Positions 22,165-36,632 of a stretch of DNA of 64,000 nt are shown here, piece by piece. Source of the DNA: Aphelenchoides besseyi (lineage: Eukaryota > Nematoda > Chromadorea > Rhabditida > Aphelenchoididae). The DNA is taken from positions 7,998,001 through 8,062,000 of the forward strand of contig JAMPIQ010000001.1 in NCBI GenBank assembly GCA_024699855.1. Direction: 5' to 3'. The notes under the pieces are model-generated. The model worked only from the letters and a program-made list of their open reading frames with translations, was not told the DNA's origin and did not search any database. Numbering within the stretch: the stretch's first letter is position 1; each line of letters starts with the position of its first letter. Both the position numbers and the translations under genes were made by a program.

Positions 22165-22493
22165 CTAAAAACCAAAAATCAACTCGAACTGCAAATTTTA
22201 CGACAATTTGAGCGACAAAAACGCAAAGTAAAAACAAATTTCCAGGCATCGATGTCAATTGAACGACCTTGAATTTGTGGAACCTTTTGGCCGATTGCAT
22301 GAAAAAAGTTCAGGAGATGATTGAGGCAAAATGTCGGACATTTTCATCACTGCATTTGGACGCTTTGCAACTTATCGATTTTGAAGATGTTAGCTGTCGT
22401 TGTTATGATTAAAAAAGTGTTCGGAAGGCTGCTTTTATTTCAAACCGGCACTCAACAAGCGCTAATGAACAAGAAGGTTTGGATTATTTGTTG
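22165..22493 (-). promoter_or_regulatory. Intercistronic or promoter region before ValRS
   Basis: 329 bp between the phosphatase-like stop and the ValRS ATG. It ends in a T-rich acceptor (GGTTTTTAG) abutting the ATG, as expected for a spliced-leader acceptor. Nothing else recognised. Confidence 0.4.
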
Positions 22494-23880
22494 GATTTGA
22501 CAACAGTTGAACGGATTTCTTCGATGCGTTTACGTGCCTCCTGCAAATACGATTACCTTCATTTTGATCAAGCAACAAACCTCCAGAGTCAACCATCCTT
22601 GCAACGCGGCCATTCGAATCGAAATGGCGTAGGTCAATGAAAAAATGAGTTTGTCGGTAAAAGCACCCGGACGAAATTTGACGACTAAACATGAAAATAT
22701 AAGGCAAATAAGAAGACCAATTCACCATGACGCATGAGATGATCGACATCGAAAATCTCACGACGTTCAATTTGTTTGCCAAGAATCAACCAAACCCAAA
22801 CGGCCGGAGCTCTGAATACTCAAATGTTACGCATTGACGATTCGAATCTTACCGTTGCAAACCATTCATACTGACAAGCACAACTGGAGGTACATAATCG
22901 TCCGTAATGTTCTTGATGATGTTCGCTTCCCGCGCACAAACTGCGTTAGCAAATTGAGCAAGATGATCGACATCAGGCCACACGTTTTCTTGCCATTCGG
23001 TAAAGTGCATAAGAGTCACAGAATGAGGCTTGGAATCAGTCATATCGTCTGCATTTGCGTTTGAATCGGGTGTCCCCTCATTGAAGCTTTTTGGGGTTTT
23101 GCGTTTGGTCGAACTCATTTCATCAGTCGAACTGAGTTCCAATTCGTACAAAATGTACGTTTTCTGTTCGCTCTTCTTAAGCAACTTGACCGTATAACGA
23201 TTGTTCTACAATAAATTGCATTGCTTTCGTTAAGTTTCACTTTTCTTACCATCAATTGAAGTGGTGTATTATCGCGTGGAAAAAAGTTGCAAGACAACTT
23301 GGAGTTCGAATCCGAGAAACTTTCCTTTTCAACCACACAGACAACAAGTTTGCAACCGTCTTGCCAAACCATTCGCCAAAAGAGACCTAAATTGTTCACA
23401 ACAGGTGCTTGAGCGATGATGTAATCTTCCTAAAGCTCAAAAGTGTTGTGTTTGGTCAAACTACTTACACGATTGAAGTCGGCATAAGTGGCATTCAAAA
23501 ACTCTTTGTCGTCTGGTAGCTTCGAACTGAACTTCACGCGCTTTTTGTCGAGTACTGGAACTGCAAGACGATCGTTGTTTTCTCGATTATGTTTCTCCAA
23601 AAATGCTTCCATTTGAATTCGACCCGAAACCTAGACGAGAAATAAAGATCGTAGAAAAGAAAGTCACTGACCGCAACAGCTTCGAATTGATTTGCTCGTG
23701 CTTTCTCGCCGTTAGTGCGCGTTACAGTGGCTAAGAAGTCGGCAATCTTATCACCAGATTCTGATTGTGGAGCCGTCTGAAAACTCGAATATACCCAGCT
23801 ATCAGTTGCGAACCTACTTTCGCTGATGAACGAGGAGCACGACGAACACTCAGGTTTTTGGACTTTATCGATTTGCCCAT
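22494..23880 (-). CDS. Protein tyrosine phosphatase-like protein, catalytically dead
   Basis: One tyrosine-phosphatase fold without enzymatic residues. Reading from ATG 23880 (MGKSIKSKNLSVRRAP) gives a basic intracellular N-terminus. The PTP domain follows: a FLNATYADFNRV block equivalent to the phosphotyrosine loop YINANY, EDYIIAQAPVVNN for the usual IATQGP block, FWRMVWQDGCKLVVCVVE, FFPRDN for the FPRYW strand region, VTLMHFTEWQENVWPD for the WPD loop, and VVLVSMNGLQRAPAVW where HCSAGVGRTG should stand. The catalytic Cys is absent, while one Arg in the loop position remains. It ends KRIEEIRSTVVKSNK. A longer open frame with a signal-like N-terminus (to 24028) lacks an ATG and would join the second exon out of frame, so I prefer the cytosolic start. 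Nematodes have many such PTP-like genes. Confidence 0.82.
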
Positions 23881-24321
23881 CTCTTAGCACTGAAGTCAAA
23901 GGCAAATTGAATTGGATTGCAACGAGCGTCTGATTTGACGACCGACTGATTGAGCAATAAGCGGACGAAAGAAACAAAACCGTAAGTATGCAAACGATGC
24001 TACGGTAAAAGTAATTCGTTAAGAGCAATCCAATCGATAGTGTGCACTTCGAGAGCTTATTTTCGCTTGCATCATTTGTGGCAAACGGACCTATGGATTA
24101 GGACGGTTTTGAGGTTCGAGAGAAACCTGTTTGTTGGCCACCTACTTGCTTCTTATTGCTTTTTATTTCCGAGATCAATTTAACTGTTTTTGAGAGCTGT
24201 TAGCTGATTTGCAGTTTTGCTGAGTACCCTTAACTTTGATTGACGTTTCGTGAAATTACGTAAACTTTTTGCTTATTGATTCCCTTATTTCAGCTTTGAA
24301 AGACTTGCCGTTTGCATCGAA
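23881..24321. other. Divergent intergenic region, phosphatase-like and LysRS
   Basis: A 441-bp promoter-type gap between divergently transcribed genes. It includes a 60-codon hydrophobic open frame on the minus strand (up to 24028) without an ATG. No other feature recognised. Confidence 0.4.
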
Positions 24322-26548
<2,227 letters not shown>

Positions 26549-27212
26549 TTTGACGGAAAGAAGCGATCTAGAAGCTGAATCTTTTAATATCGGAATCGTA
26601 CTGTTGTTTTTTGTTATTCACCTTTTTTATTAAATTTATTGGTTAAAAGAATCGGAATGCGTCTAGTGAGTAATTTGAACGGCGCCAAGCGCATGAATGT
26701 TCCGATTAAAAGACGTCGCACTTGACGTCGACCGTTCGAACTTCTTTTCCACGTCGCGAAAGCGCTTTTCGGATTTGGCGTTTCAAAGAGTTTGCGGCGC
26801 TTTCATTTCACGTTGAGATTCGAAACATGCGCCGGAAATTGAACTCGTAAATATCCACCACCTTTTTAGCGGTCAGTTTGAACGAAGACCGAGAGAAAGA
26901 AGGCAGTCGACGTCTTTTTTCGCGAGCCGTTGGCGTCTTTTTACGTTTTGGAAATTCCATCGTCTTGCGGTTTCTTTGCGCAAATTTCTCGGCGGTTCTG
27001 ATTCACGTAACCTGCGTTTTTGTTTGCTTTTGGTTTCAACGATGCGTGCGCGTAAATTCAGTGTTTTGCCAACCGTTACGCGTTTCTTTACAACACCAAA
27101 TTGGACGTCAATTCGTTCCCATAACCGCTGCTCATTTAACGTGCTTATCTTCAGAGACAACGTTGAATTGCAGTCGACTGAACTCCCATCTGTCGGCCTC
27201 TGATCGGCCAAA
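26549..27212. other. Intergenic, 5' flank of CRB3-like gene
   Basis: A 664-bp gap, AT-rich at first (LysRS 3'UTR with ATTAAA near 26630) and GC-richer with CpG from about 26680 to 27000, as a promoter might be. Long overlapping open frames on both strands near 26880-27300 show no recognisable protein and look like chance. Confidence 0.4.
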
Positions 27213-27522
27213 ATGGCCACTGACGATCGCGCTGCTCGTTTGCAGTCCAACGATACGAAACCGGCAGCCTACGGATTGCCACCGGGAGCGATTGTTGGGA
27301 TTATAATCGGATGTATCGTAAGCAGTTTACCATTCGAGTTCTTTTAGTGATAAACGTTTTCAGTTGCTTCTCATTTTGTTGGCTGTTGGGGGCTTTTTTG
27401 TTTATCGTCGCTTAAGAAATCGTCGCAAACATCATGGCGTCTATCGACCTCAACTCGAAGAAAATCTACATGCCCGCGAACTCCCACCAGTCGCTCCACC
27501 GTCCATTGATGGACTCATTTAA
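27213..27522 (+). CDS. CRB3-like short Crumbs protein
   Basis: Two exons (27213-27317 and 27364-27522) encode 87 aa. A short N-terminal ectodomain of about 24 residues without a separate signal peptide leads into one transmembrane helix (AIVGIIIGCI-LLLILLAVGGFFVY), a basic stop-transfer (RRLRNRRKHH), and a 36-residue cytoplasmic tail. The tail reads GVYRPQLEEN..AR..PPVAPPSIDGLI. This matches the Crumbs tail layout: a FERM-binding G-T/V-Y-x-P block straight after the membrane and a C-terminal PDZ ligand (ERLI in Crumbs, DGLI here). Human CRB3 has GTYRPSSEEQ..ARV..PP..ERLI. Crumbs sets apical polarity with PALS1 and PATJ. The homology is inferred from motif order in a very short protein. An AATAAA follows near 27610. 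Confidence 0.65.
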
Positions 27523-27645
27523 ACTTTCCGATATTCATCAAAACCCTGTGCCATCGAATCAACTTCCGTACAATTTACGGTCTAATGTACATTTGATTCA
27601 TATCATTCAATAAAATTTTATCGTCATTTATGACTTATTCAATAG

Positions 27646-27984
27646 GAAATCAAACGAACTTTCCACCGAAGTCAACAGATCGATCACACAGACTCAACGG
27701 AAGAACCACACCTATTAATCGACGACGAGAATTTCAATGATCCTATAGTCGATGACCGTATCGAACACTAAACTCACAACCATTTACTAGTAGAAGATAT
27801 TTCGTACCGTAACGAATCACTCAAAGATCATTCACGACGAGTTTTGGCACGAAAATTTGAAGGTCAACTCTTGGCGCTTTATTGTGCAGGTTTGGCGTCG
27901 GCGTTGCAACACAATTTGTTTTTACATCAACTCGGACATCTGCTTGATATCGAGCATAAACGACAAGATTTTTCTTTGAATTGA
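27646..27984 (+). CDS. Orphan exons with conserved-looking C-terminus, start not found
   Basis: Open codons run from an acceptor at 27644-27645 through 27757, cross a 33-nt GT...AG gap (27758-27790), and continue in frame to TGA at 27982-27984. The predicted peptide is acidic at first (HLLIDDENFNDPIVDD), then helical and leucine-rich (KFEGQLLALYCAGLASALQ..LHQLGHLLDIEH). I do not recognise it. There is no in-frame ATG, so it is either a 3' part of a gene whose first exon is unseen, an alternative 3' end of the CRB3-like gene (the CRB3-like exon 1 donor at 27317 is in the right phase), or a decayed gene. Confidence 0.35.
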
Positions 27985-28021
27985 ATGTAATTCCAATCCA
28001 CTACTTTCTTTTAAATTTGTG

Positions 28022-29488
28022 ATGTCCACTCGGGGCCGTGCAAAGCGTCCGGTTTTGCCAAATCTTGCTGCTGCTGGTCGACGAACAGAAAAGAAAGAAG
28101 AACCGTAAGTGTATTTGCAAGATCTCAGTCTTATCCTTTCAATTTCCAGTCCACTAGCGGCTCCGTTAGCTGAACGGGGAAATCGACGAGGACAAAGGGG
28201 CGGCCAACGCGGATCACGAGGAAGCAATGCCCGAGGTCGTGGAGCAAAAACGACTGTCATTCAAAGCGATGGAATCTTTGCCCAAGGCGTCGGTGAAGGC
28301 GGATCGCGAACTCTTCGAAGCTCACGACAACAAGGTTCCTCATCTTCAATCATCTTTTCTATTTGTATTTTTAGGCCAAGAACAAATTGTCGGGAAAATT
28401 GAAGGCGTCGATACGATCACTCCAATAGCTGAGCGTGACTCAACGGGAAAACCCACACGACGTGCAAGAATCGACTCCGATTCATCTGAAAACGATGGAG
28501 AACCGTCAGCAACGTACGAAAGTGAATGGATTTCGGACAACGAAATGGATCAGGAAGCGATGCGGGAGCTATGTCAATCAGATGTAAGAGTTACATTAGA
28601 AGCAAATCTAATTGCTATTTTAAGTTCATTTCTGATCTAAAAAAAGGTCGCGAAGCTCCGGTTGTTCTTCCCACTCGTGATAACGATCAGTTCGCAAGAT
28701 TAGTACGGAAACCACAAACATCAAACGACGAGACGAAGAAGGTGAAGGAAGAAGTGAAGTCGTAAGCATTCACTTCAAATGAATTGTAAAAAATTTGATT
28801 TAGTCCAAAAATCTCGACACCAAGCACCTTAGAGCACAACAAAAACAAAAGGACATTGGAAGAAATACGATCAGATGCTGCGGGCATTTTAGAGCAATAC
28901 ATAGGTAAATGAGTGATTAGTTGCATTTTTAAGTCAATTCTTCAGCTGGATCTTCTCAACTTTTACACTTTCAAATGCCCGCCTCTCTCGATTCCATTAA
29001 GAAGGCGAAAAATGAAGACGAGAAAATGGATGTCGACCTATCGACTATGAACGAAATGCCAAAAATGTTCAGTTCCGAAACTGCACCATCTGAGAAATCG
29101 GATTCAGCAACACAATCTAGGCATTGTATGGACGGATTGCCGGCAGAAATGGAGATCGGAAAACTACAAGTGATGCAAAGTGGAAAAGTTCGACTGGTGA
29201 TTGGTGACAGAATCATGGACGTTCATCCCGCAATTCCAAGCGGTCTTCATGAAGTAGGTACAATCATTTCACAACATTAGTTTGTTTTCCTTCTTTTAGA
29301 CCATAGTCCAAGTGCAAACTCCGCAACAACAGACTACGACGGTAAAACCCGAAACCAGTGGATTGTCGCAAAACGGAACAGTCACAACCAACGGAGTTCA
29401 ACAACCATCCGGTGCAACAGTTACGGTAATGGGCAACGTTGGTCATTCGCTCTTGTGCACGTACAACGTATCTTGGACTCGGGAATAA
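28022..29488 (+). CDS. POLR3D: RNA polymerase III subunit RPC4 (POLR3D)
   Basis: Subunit of the RPC4-RPC5 (TFIIF-like) subcomplex of RNA polymerase III, which transcribes tRNA and 5S rRNA genes. The N-terminus STRGRAKRPVLPNLA is the nuclear-basic start typical of RPC4, followed by an R/G-rich stretch (RGNRRGQRGGQRGSRG). A conserved central motif FISDLKKGREAPVVLP follows, and the C-terminal dimerisation fold reads GKLQVMQSGKVRLVIGDRIMDVHPAI, then a Q/T-rich insert, then TVMGNVGHSLLCTYNV. Seven or so exons join in frame; the last ends WTRE-stop at 29488. The insert of T/Q/G residues between the last two beta blocks is longer than in vertebrates. Confidence 0.9.
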
Positions 29489-29598
29489 GAAACAAGTGCC
29501 ATTCATTTGAAACTCTTTCATTATGTGTATATCTTGTACACGTTTGTTGATTTTAATTGTTTTTTATTTCTTTTTAAGTAAAAACAAAATGCGGGTAA

Positions 29599-31215
29599 TC
29601 ACAAGGTCTTCAAGAAGCGATTGTAATCAGAGAGAAATTTTCTGCAAACTGTCTCGCTGAAATACTTGTCACTCGGATGTAAAAGTCTTTGCAATGAGAT
29701 GTAATTCGGCAGTTCGGAATTGTACTGATCGAGTTTTAAACGATGCAAGAACTCATTTCGACGTCTCAAACCGCTCACTGGACAACGAAGTGCCAACGGA
29801 TACTCGGCAATCTGATCGTTTTCGATCCTCATCACTCGATTCATATAATTGTACGACAATCTGATTTGCTCGAGATCTAGAACAGAGCTAATCAAGGTGC
29901 AAAAGAACAATCGAAATTACCACACATGAAGACTCGCGGATCGTTGCACATTATCTTCTTAACATCCCCCGGTTGGAATTGTAAATCCCCGTTAAAGAAC
30001 AACACCAAACGCTGGAATAAGATGATTAGCACAATTACTCTCCAACAACCAACTTGCAACGGTCCAACACCAAAATAGGTAATTCGCGGTTCTTTCACAA
30101 TCAAACTCCGAAGATTGTTGCCGTCCAATTGAAACTGTCGTTGCAGCCAACCCAATCGCGAATCAACTATGGAGATATCTGTGTTAAGCCAATACCTAAA
30201 ACAACGTTGATCGATGAGTTCAAAATTGAATGCTAACCGATTTGCAACGACAATTTTTGCGATTTCTTGTCTGGTAAACTTGTGATCCTTCAAATATTGC
30301 AAACGTTCCTGAAATTCAATCGTCTCTTCGCACACAAAATTTGTCTTACCTTCAAGTCTTCGTTCTTTTGTATTAGAAAATAAGGATTGCGTGTTAGATA
30401 AGATCCAATGTCCGTTGTTTTCACTCCGATTTCCTTCAATAAAAATGACAATTTCGGTTTGATGTCTCGTTCTTCATCCAATTTCAATAATTCTTGACCT
30501 AATCTTGGTTCTAAATCCACCTAAACACAAAATTACAAGGGCCTTCAACTGTTTCATACCTCATAAAGATTCACCCCGATATCGACTAATAGTTGAAGAG
30601 CTGGTAAATGATTGACATAGGAAGCAAGCGACCGAGCGTGTATGGGTGGAAGTGTTGAGGGATTAAAAGGATGTGGGTTCTTTCTATGTACTTAAACATA
30701 CGATCGTTTCTTTCACATAAAAACATACGGTGATGGAGGTTTCGAGAAATCGGAGTTGTCTAATTCGCCTTCATCGTAAATGATCGAACGAAATCGATTT
30801 GTTGGCCGAGCATTTGTGTCATTTTCATCCTCCATCTCTTCTAATTTTTTCTACAATCATCGTTATGTCTCTTCTCGTTCTCTTTGTTTACCTGATGCCG
30901 ACGATCTTTGACTAATCCACTTCCAAACAATCGCCGCAGCTCATCTTCATCATCCAATTTGGATAGATTTTCTGCCAACAGATTTGTTATCGCATCCAAT
31001 TGTTTAGCCTGTTCAACCATCTCTTTTGTTGTCGATTTCTTTTGTTCAACCAATGGTTTTTCCTGAAAACATGAGCTCAGATCGTAGTTTTTGTAAGAAC
31101 TTACTTCCGGCTTTTTAACTGCAACTGCACGACTTGTTGAAGGTGTACAATAGACGCACTTGTCAACATGAAACCGAACAAGAATTTGGGCTAAACGCCG
31201 ACCAATCGGCAGCAT
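29599..31215 (-). CDS. MTERF3: Mitochondrial transcription termination factor 3 (MTERF3)
   Basis: Mitochondrial nucleic-acid-binding protein with helical mTERF repeats; in animals MTERF3 affects mtDNA transcription and large-subunit ribosome assembly. The start MLPIGRRLAQILVRFHV with Arg-rich, acid-free residues is a matrix-targeting sequence. The repeat region has GVNLYEVDLEPRLGQELLKLD near the N-terminal side, then mTERF units (IGSYLTRNPYFLI, LQYLKDHKFTRQEIAKIV, RLGWLQRQFQL, SLIVKEPRITYFGVGPLQ) and the family C-terminus NYISLQRLLHPSDKYF..VCRKFLSDYNRFLKTL. MTERF3 in vertebrates also ends FLKTL. Several exons with 35-70 nt introns. ATG 31215 sits 7 nt downstream of a TTTTCAG acceptor, 178 bp after the TOMM22 stop on the same strand. 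Confidence 0.9.
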
Positions 31216-31393
31216 TCTGAAGCTGAAAATTGTATTTTGAGTGTTGCTCACCGTCAAGATAATGGTCAGGAAAAACCGTTCGTTTCAAGGTACGTGAATT
31301 GTCAATAAGAAACGAATTTATTGAAAATCAAACAACAAAAACGAAAAGACTTCGATTATACGAAGTGAAACTAACGACTAAACAACATGGCTT

Positions 31394-31745
31394 TTATTTG
31401 AGCGTGGGCGAAGGTCCCAGAAGCATTTGTTGTTGTTGCAAAATTTGCGATTTCGCCATTTCAGCCAACTCTCGTTCGATAATCACTGGAAGAACCATCA
31501 AACAAGCCGACGTCGTACCGATCCACAACGCTGATTTCGTGAACGAGAACTAAACGCACGTTGAAAACAAGAAATCTGATGGTACTTACCGTCTTTTTTG
31601 TGATCCACGTTGTCCAATCGACAGTCGAAGAAACTTGTTGTCGAATAGCCATCGGGAACATCTCCTTCAACGCTTCGACTCGTTCGAAAAACGTTTCTTC
31701 AAGGTCATCCTCGGGCACCGTATCCCAATCGATTGGCGAACTCAT
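31394..31745 (-). CDS. TOMM22: Mitochondrial import receptor subunit TOM22
   Basis: Central receptor and organiser of the outer-membrane TOM complex. Two exons give about 100 aa. The cytosolic part is acidic (DWDTVPEDDLEETFFERVEALKEMFP), as expected for presequence binding. The tail anchor reads FSFTKSALWIGTTSACLMVLPVII, matching the TOM22 signature SRAALWIGTTSFMILVLPV. It ends in a short intermembrane tail with a poly-Q then MLLGPSPTLK, as in animal TOM22 (QQ..Q..LLGP). Shorter than human TOM22 (142 aa) at both ends. Start ATG 31745 lies 10 nt after a CTTTTTAG acceptor. It stands between RUVBL1 and MTERF3 in a same-strand cluster. Confidence 0.9.
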
Positions 31746-31930
31746 TTCACTTGTCTAAAAAGCTCATTAAAATTGAAATTTACGTTCGCAAATATCAATA
31801 GACAATCAACTGTCAAGTTCAACTACTGATTGGAACGTTAAGTGAAATGGTTTATGTGAACATTAGTAAAACGTAACAAACTTCAACAAATAACAAGAAC
31901 TGAGATTCAAACCCTCGTATGAAATCAAAG

Positions 31931-33694
<1,764 letters not shown>

Positions 33695-34168
33695 TTTTCC
33701 AATTCAAAACGCTCAGAAGACTGAAAATGTAAAATTTCTCGGTAAACCTCAAAGTTTCTTCAACAAATTCAACGCCGCGCCCAGTCGACTGCAAACTGAA
33801 GAAGAGCGACCACCTTATTACCGAGATATAAGCACGATATTGGGACCAAACACTAATCCACGAATACCGATGAATAGAGGTATTGTATAGAGAATGGATC
33901 AGGAGGATCGAGATCAAGAACTCGTTGCGAAGACTCACAGTTAAGATCCGATTTGTGGATCTAAAACATTTTTCGTTGATGTTTCTGTGGACATTCTTCT
34001 TGATCGTATAATCAGAATATTGCAATGAAGGTCAATGGAGACATAAAGAAGTTAAGTTCGGATGAGAAATGATTGGCAACGAAAGTTTGAAGCAAAGAAT
34101 CTTTGGCGTTTTATTTAAACGTCAAAATGGTTTCGTAGTGGTTGTCATCAAGTTTAGTTGATGAAGGA
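33695..34168. other. Divergent promoter region, RUVBL1 and RNF181-like
   Basis: 474 bp between divergent genes. A minus-strand open frame up to 34025 has no recognisable product. No motif identified. Confidence 0.4.
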
Positions 34169-34797
34169 ATGAGTCAATCAAACAATGCGGATCACGTTTC
34201 CAACGATCATGAGGTGACAATCAAGACGTTTAAATTTGAATTCATTGGTTTTAGCATTCTGCTCATGTTTCCGACTATTTTCGCGATCATTCGGTGCGAA
34301 ACGTGGACGAAAATCGGGATGAGATGTTGGCTTTGTTTCTGGCTGAATACGCCGTTGAGATGGGAGTCAACTACACTGATGCATTTCAACGTAAACCGCG
34401 GGTAACCGAAGAGACTTTGAATTCATTTCCGATTGTCGAGAATCAAAAACTTTCCAAATCCGGTTGGTGAAAAAGAAAATCCATCGATTGAAACTCTGTT
34501 TTCAGGTTGCACTGTTTGTTTAGAAGACTTCATGAGTATTGAGGAATCGAACAAAGTTATCGAACTGCCTTGTCATCACCAATTTCATCGGCTGTGTATT
34601 GGTCAATGGCTGCGAGAAGCGACCAACTGTCCGACATGTCGAGATGACTTGCCAACCGATGATCCGGTCTTCGAAAGTTTCAAAAAACGTCAAGTAATTC
34701 GTTTGTCTACGCGATAGTTAATCAGTTAATGTTTCAGAAACAAAAGAAACTGCTACAAGCGGACATCGATGAGCTTCACGATTCCATGTATTCTTAG
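34169..34797 (+). CDS. RNF181: RNF181-like RING-H2 E3 ubiquitin ligase
   Basis: Small E3 ligase. Four exons starting at ATG 34169 (MSQSNNADHVSNDHE). Next comes SDYFRDHSVRNV..E, comparable with the SYFDEHDCEP region of RNF181, then a linker. The RING-H2 domain reads CTVCLEDF..ELPCHHQFHRLCIGQWLREATNCPTCR. The end is LPTDDPVFESFKKR..KKLLQADIDELHDSMYS, which matches RNF181's LPTDDxxYEE...RLE.LH.AMYT. All eight zinc ligands are present, and W and L for E2 contact (QWL) follow. Convergent with the SLC35F-like gene; the stop codons are 43 bp apart, so the transcripts probably overlap. Confidence 0.87.
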
Positions 34798-34840
34798 TGA
34801 TTTAAAGTCGTTTATTTTATCGCTTTTACAGTAATATAAA

Positions 34841-36132
34841 CTACGTTCTATGCACACAATCAACTGTCTTTGTTTCCTCTTTTCTCCCGAAAACATTTCT
34901 GCTTAATTGTCGCACAGGAATCGTACTTAAAACAAAGGAAACGATAATCAACACAGCGCCCAAGACATAAGTCACTGTGATAGCCATTTGACGAAAGATG
35001 ATGTCAATTGCTTAAAAACAAGTTGAATGAAGTCTTCGGTTCGCAATTACCAGCACTTAGAGGGATTCCACACAACATGCCAATGGAAATAATCAATGGA
35101 GACAAGAGTGCTATTCCAAAATTGACTTTAAAATTGTAGACAAGACCTAAAGTAGCTGAACCAGCGAGTGGCAACCATGGAACAGCATCGAATTCAATGT
35201 AATCGACTTTTGTAAGTACAAGAATAGCTGATGGAATTACATTCACAAACAAGTCCATCAAACCCAATCCCGTCATAAACATCGAGACTTGTCCAAGTGT
35301 TGCATTGCCATTGTACTTTTTGAAAAACACCTAAAAATGCCCAATAACTACAGATGTTGTCGAACAACCTTGTAAAACGCCGCAGTTGCAGCAGAAAATG
35401 TAACCAAAAGGATTCCGATTAAATCGCCTGCAAACTCTCGATCCATGGAAATAACAATCACACCGCCGATAGCGAAAAGTACAGACAACACCTGTTAGGA
35501 TTGAGTTGACAATTTCCAACTTATTTTACCTTTTCAACCGTGAACTTTTCTTTAATCAACAGCGAACTCAGTACACAAACCATCGCTGCGTTCGATGACA
35601 TTATTGAAGCCGCAGCTGATGCTGAAATTCGTCCTAACGATTGGCCAAATGAATAGTTTGCCAAAATCCATAGAATAAGAAACGGAGTGACCTTCTTGAG
35701 AAGCGATCTCAAAGAGAAGATTTCAAGATGATTGCAACTGAAATACTCACTGTACACTTAAACCGTTGGCTGAGAATATCAACGCAGAATGTTCGTTGAC
35801 TTCCGACAGTTTTCGCTTTTCAACTAAAATTGCGTAGAGAAGAAAGATGGGATAGCATATGGACATAAAAGAGGTGTTGAACCAAACTAAGGAATATGGA
35901 GCGAAGAATCGTTTCGAATCGATGTTCAAAGCACTTTTCGTAAACTGAGTGGCACACGCCCAACTAACTGCAACTCCAAGTACAACGGCTATTCGTATTA
36001 GAAACTAAAAAGCCAGTTGATTATTTCAATCAGACAACCAACCGCCTTAAATCGACTTCCGGTCGTTTCAACCGTTTGATTTGATGTCATGGCAAGAAGA
36101 CTCCCGCGCTCAATTACTTCGCTTTTACTCAT
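34841..36132 (-). CDS. SLC35F3/F4-like drug/metabolite superfamily transporter
   Basis: Ten-helix EamA-type transporter. From ATG 36132 (MSKSEVIERGSLLAMTSNQ) the first membrane helix reads FLIRIAVVLGVAVSWAC. Others follow at about every 30 residues, including FLILWILANYSFGQSLGRISASAAASIMSSNAAMVCVLSSLLI, VLSVLFAIGGVIVIS, a long FVNVIPSAILVL helix, and a last helix VTYVLGAVLIIVSFVLS. The LGRISAS-AAA-SIMSSNAA block and the KYNGNATLGQVSMFMTGLG segment fit the SLC35F3/F4 branch, which includes the proposed thiamine transporter SLC35F3. Substrate cannot be read from sequence. The tail is short and basic. A longer N-terminal frame without an ATG exists upstream of 36132. Confidence 0.8.
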
Positions 36133-36632
36133 TCCACCGACGAAACAACCGTTCGAAAAAGCGGTTTGATTTTTGTTCTCATGAACTCTGTGATGGAGCG
36201 AATAGCAACGATCAGACGATAAAAACGCGTCAAAACGAGCGATAACCACAGGGTCTCCGTTCGCCGCTTGTGATCGGCAGTTGAGCAAAACCACAGAATT
36301 TGCATCTTCAAGCGCATTTAGATTCCGAACGTGTAAACGGCCGTTTAGTGGACGTTATCTAAACTTTGCGAATTGTGAAAATTTCCAATCATTCGACGGA
36401 TCGTTTAATGATCGCGCGAAAAAGACTCTCAAATCCCGATGAATAGAAAGATCGAAAGTCAATCGGAAGTCGGGTGTTTGAGTGCGCGGAACAATACGTG
36501 ACTCATTTGAACAGAAGTCAGAGTGAGGGTTCAAAGTCGGTTGTTGTGTTTATTTCACAAACGTTCATCCTAAAGAGCATTCAAGCTTTCGGATTGATTT
36601 CAACTCTCAAATTGTGACTATTCCTAAAAACA
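36133..36632. other. Divergent promoter region, SLC35F-like and TTL genes
   Basis: 500 bp, no gene supported. Minus-strand open frames up to 36317 continue the SLC35F-like frame without an ATG or in another frame. Confidence 0.4.

Noticed and set aside
23534..24028. Signal-peptide-bearing N-terminus making the phosphatase-like protein secreted or transmembrane.
   Set aside because: The frame has no ATG (the only start is TTG at 24028) and joins exon 2 out of phase, whereas ATG 23880 gives an in-phase join and a normal protein.
26873..27306. Overlapping long open frames on both strands.
   Set aside because: Both strands are open at once in a GC-rich stretch, neither shows a domain or a start with splice support.
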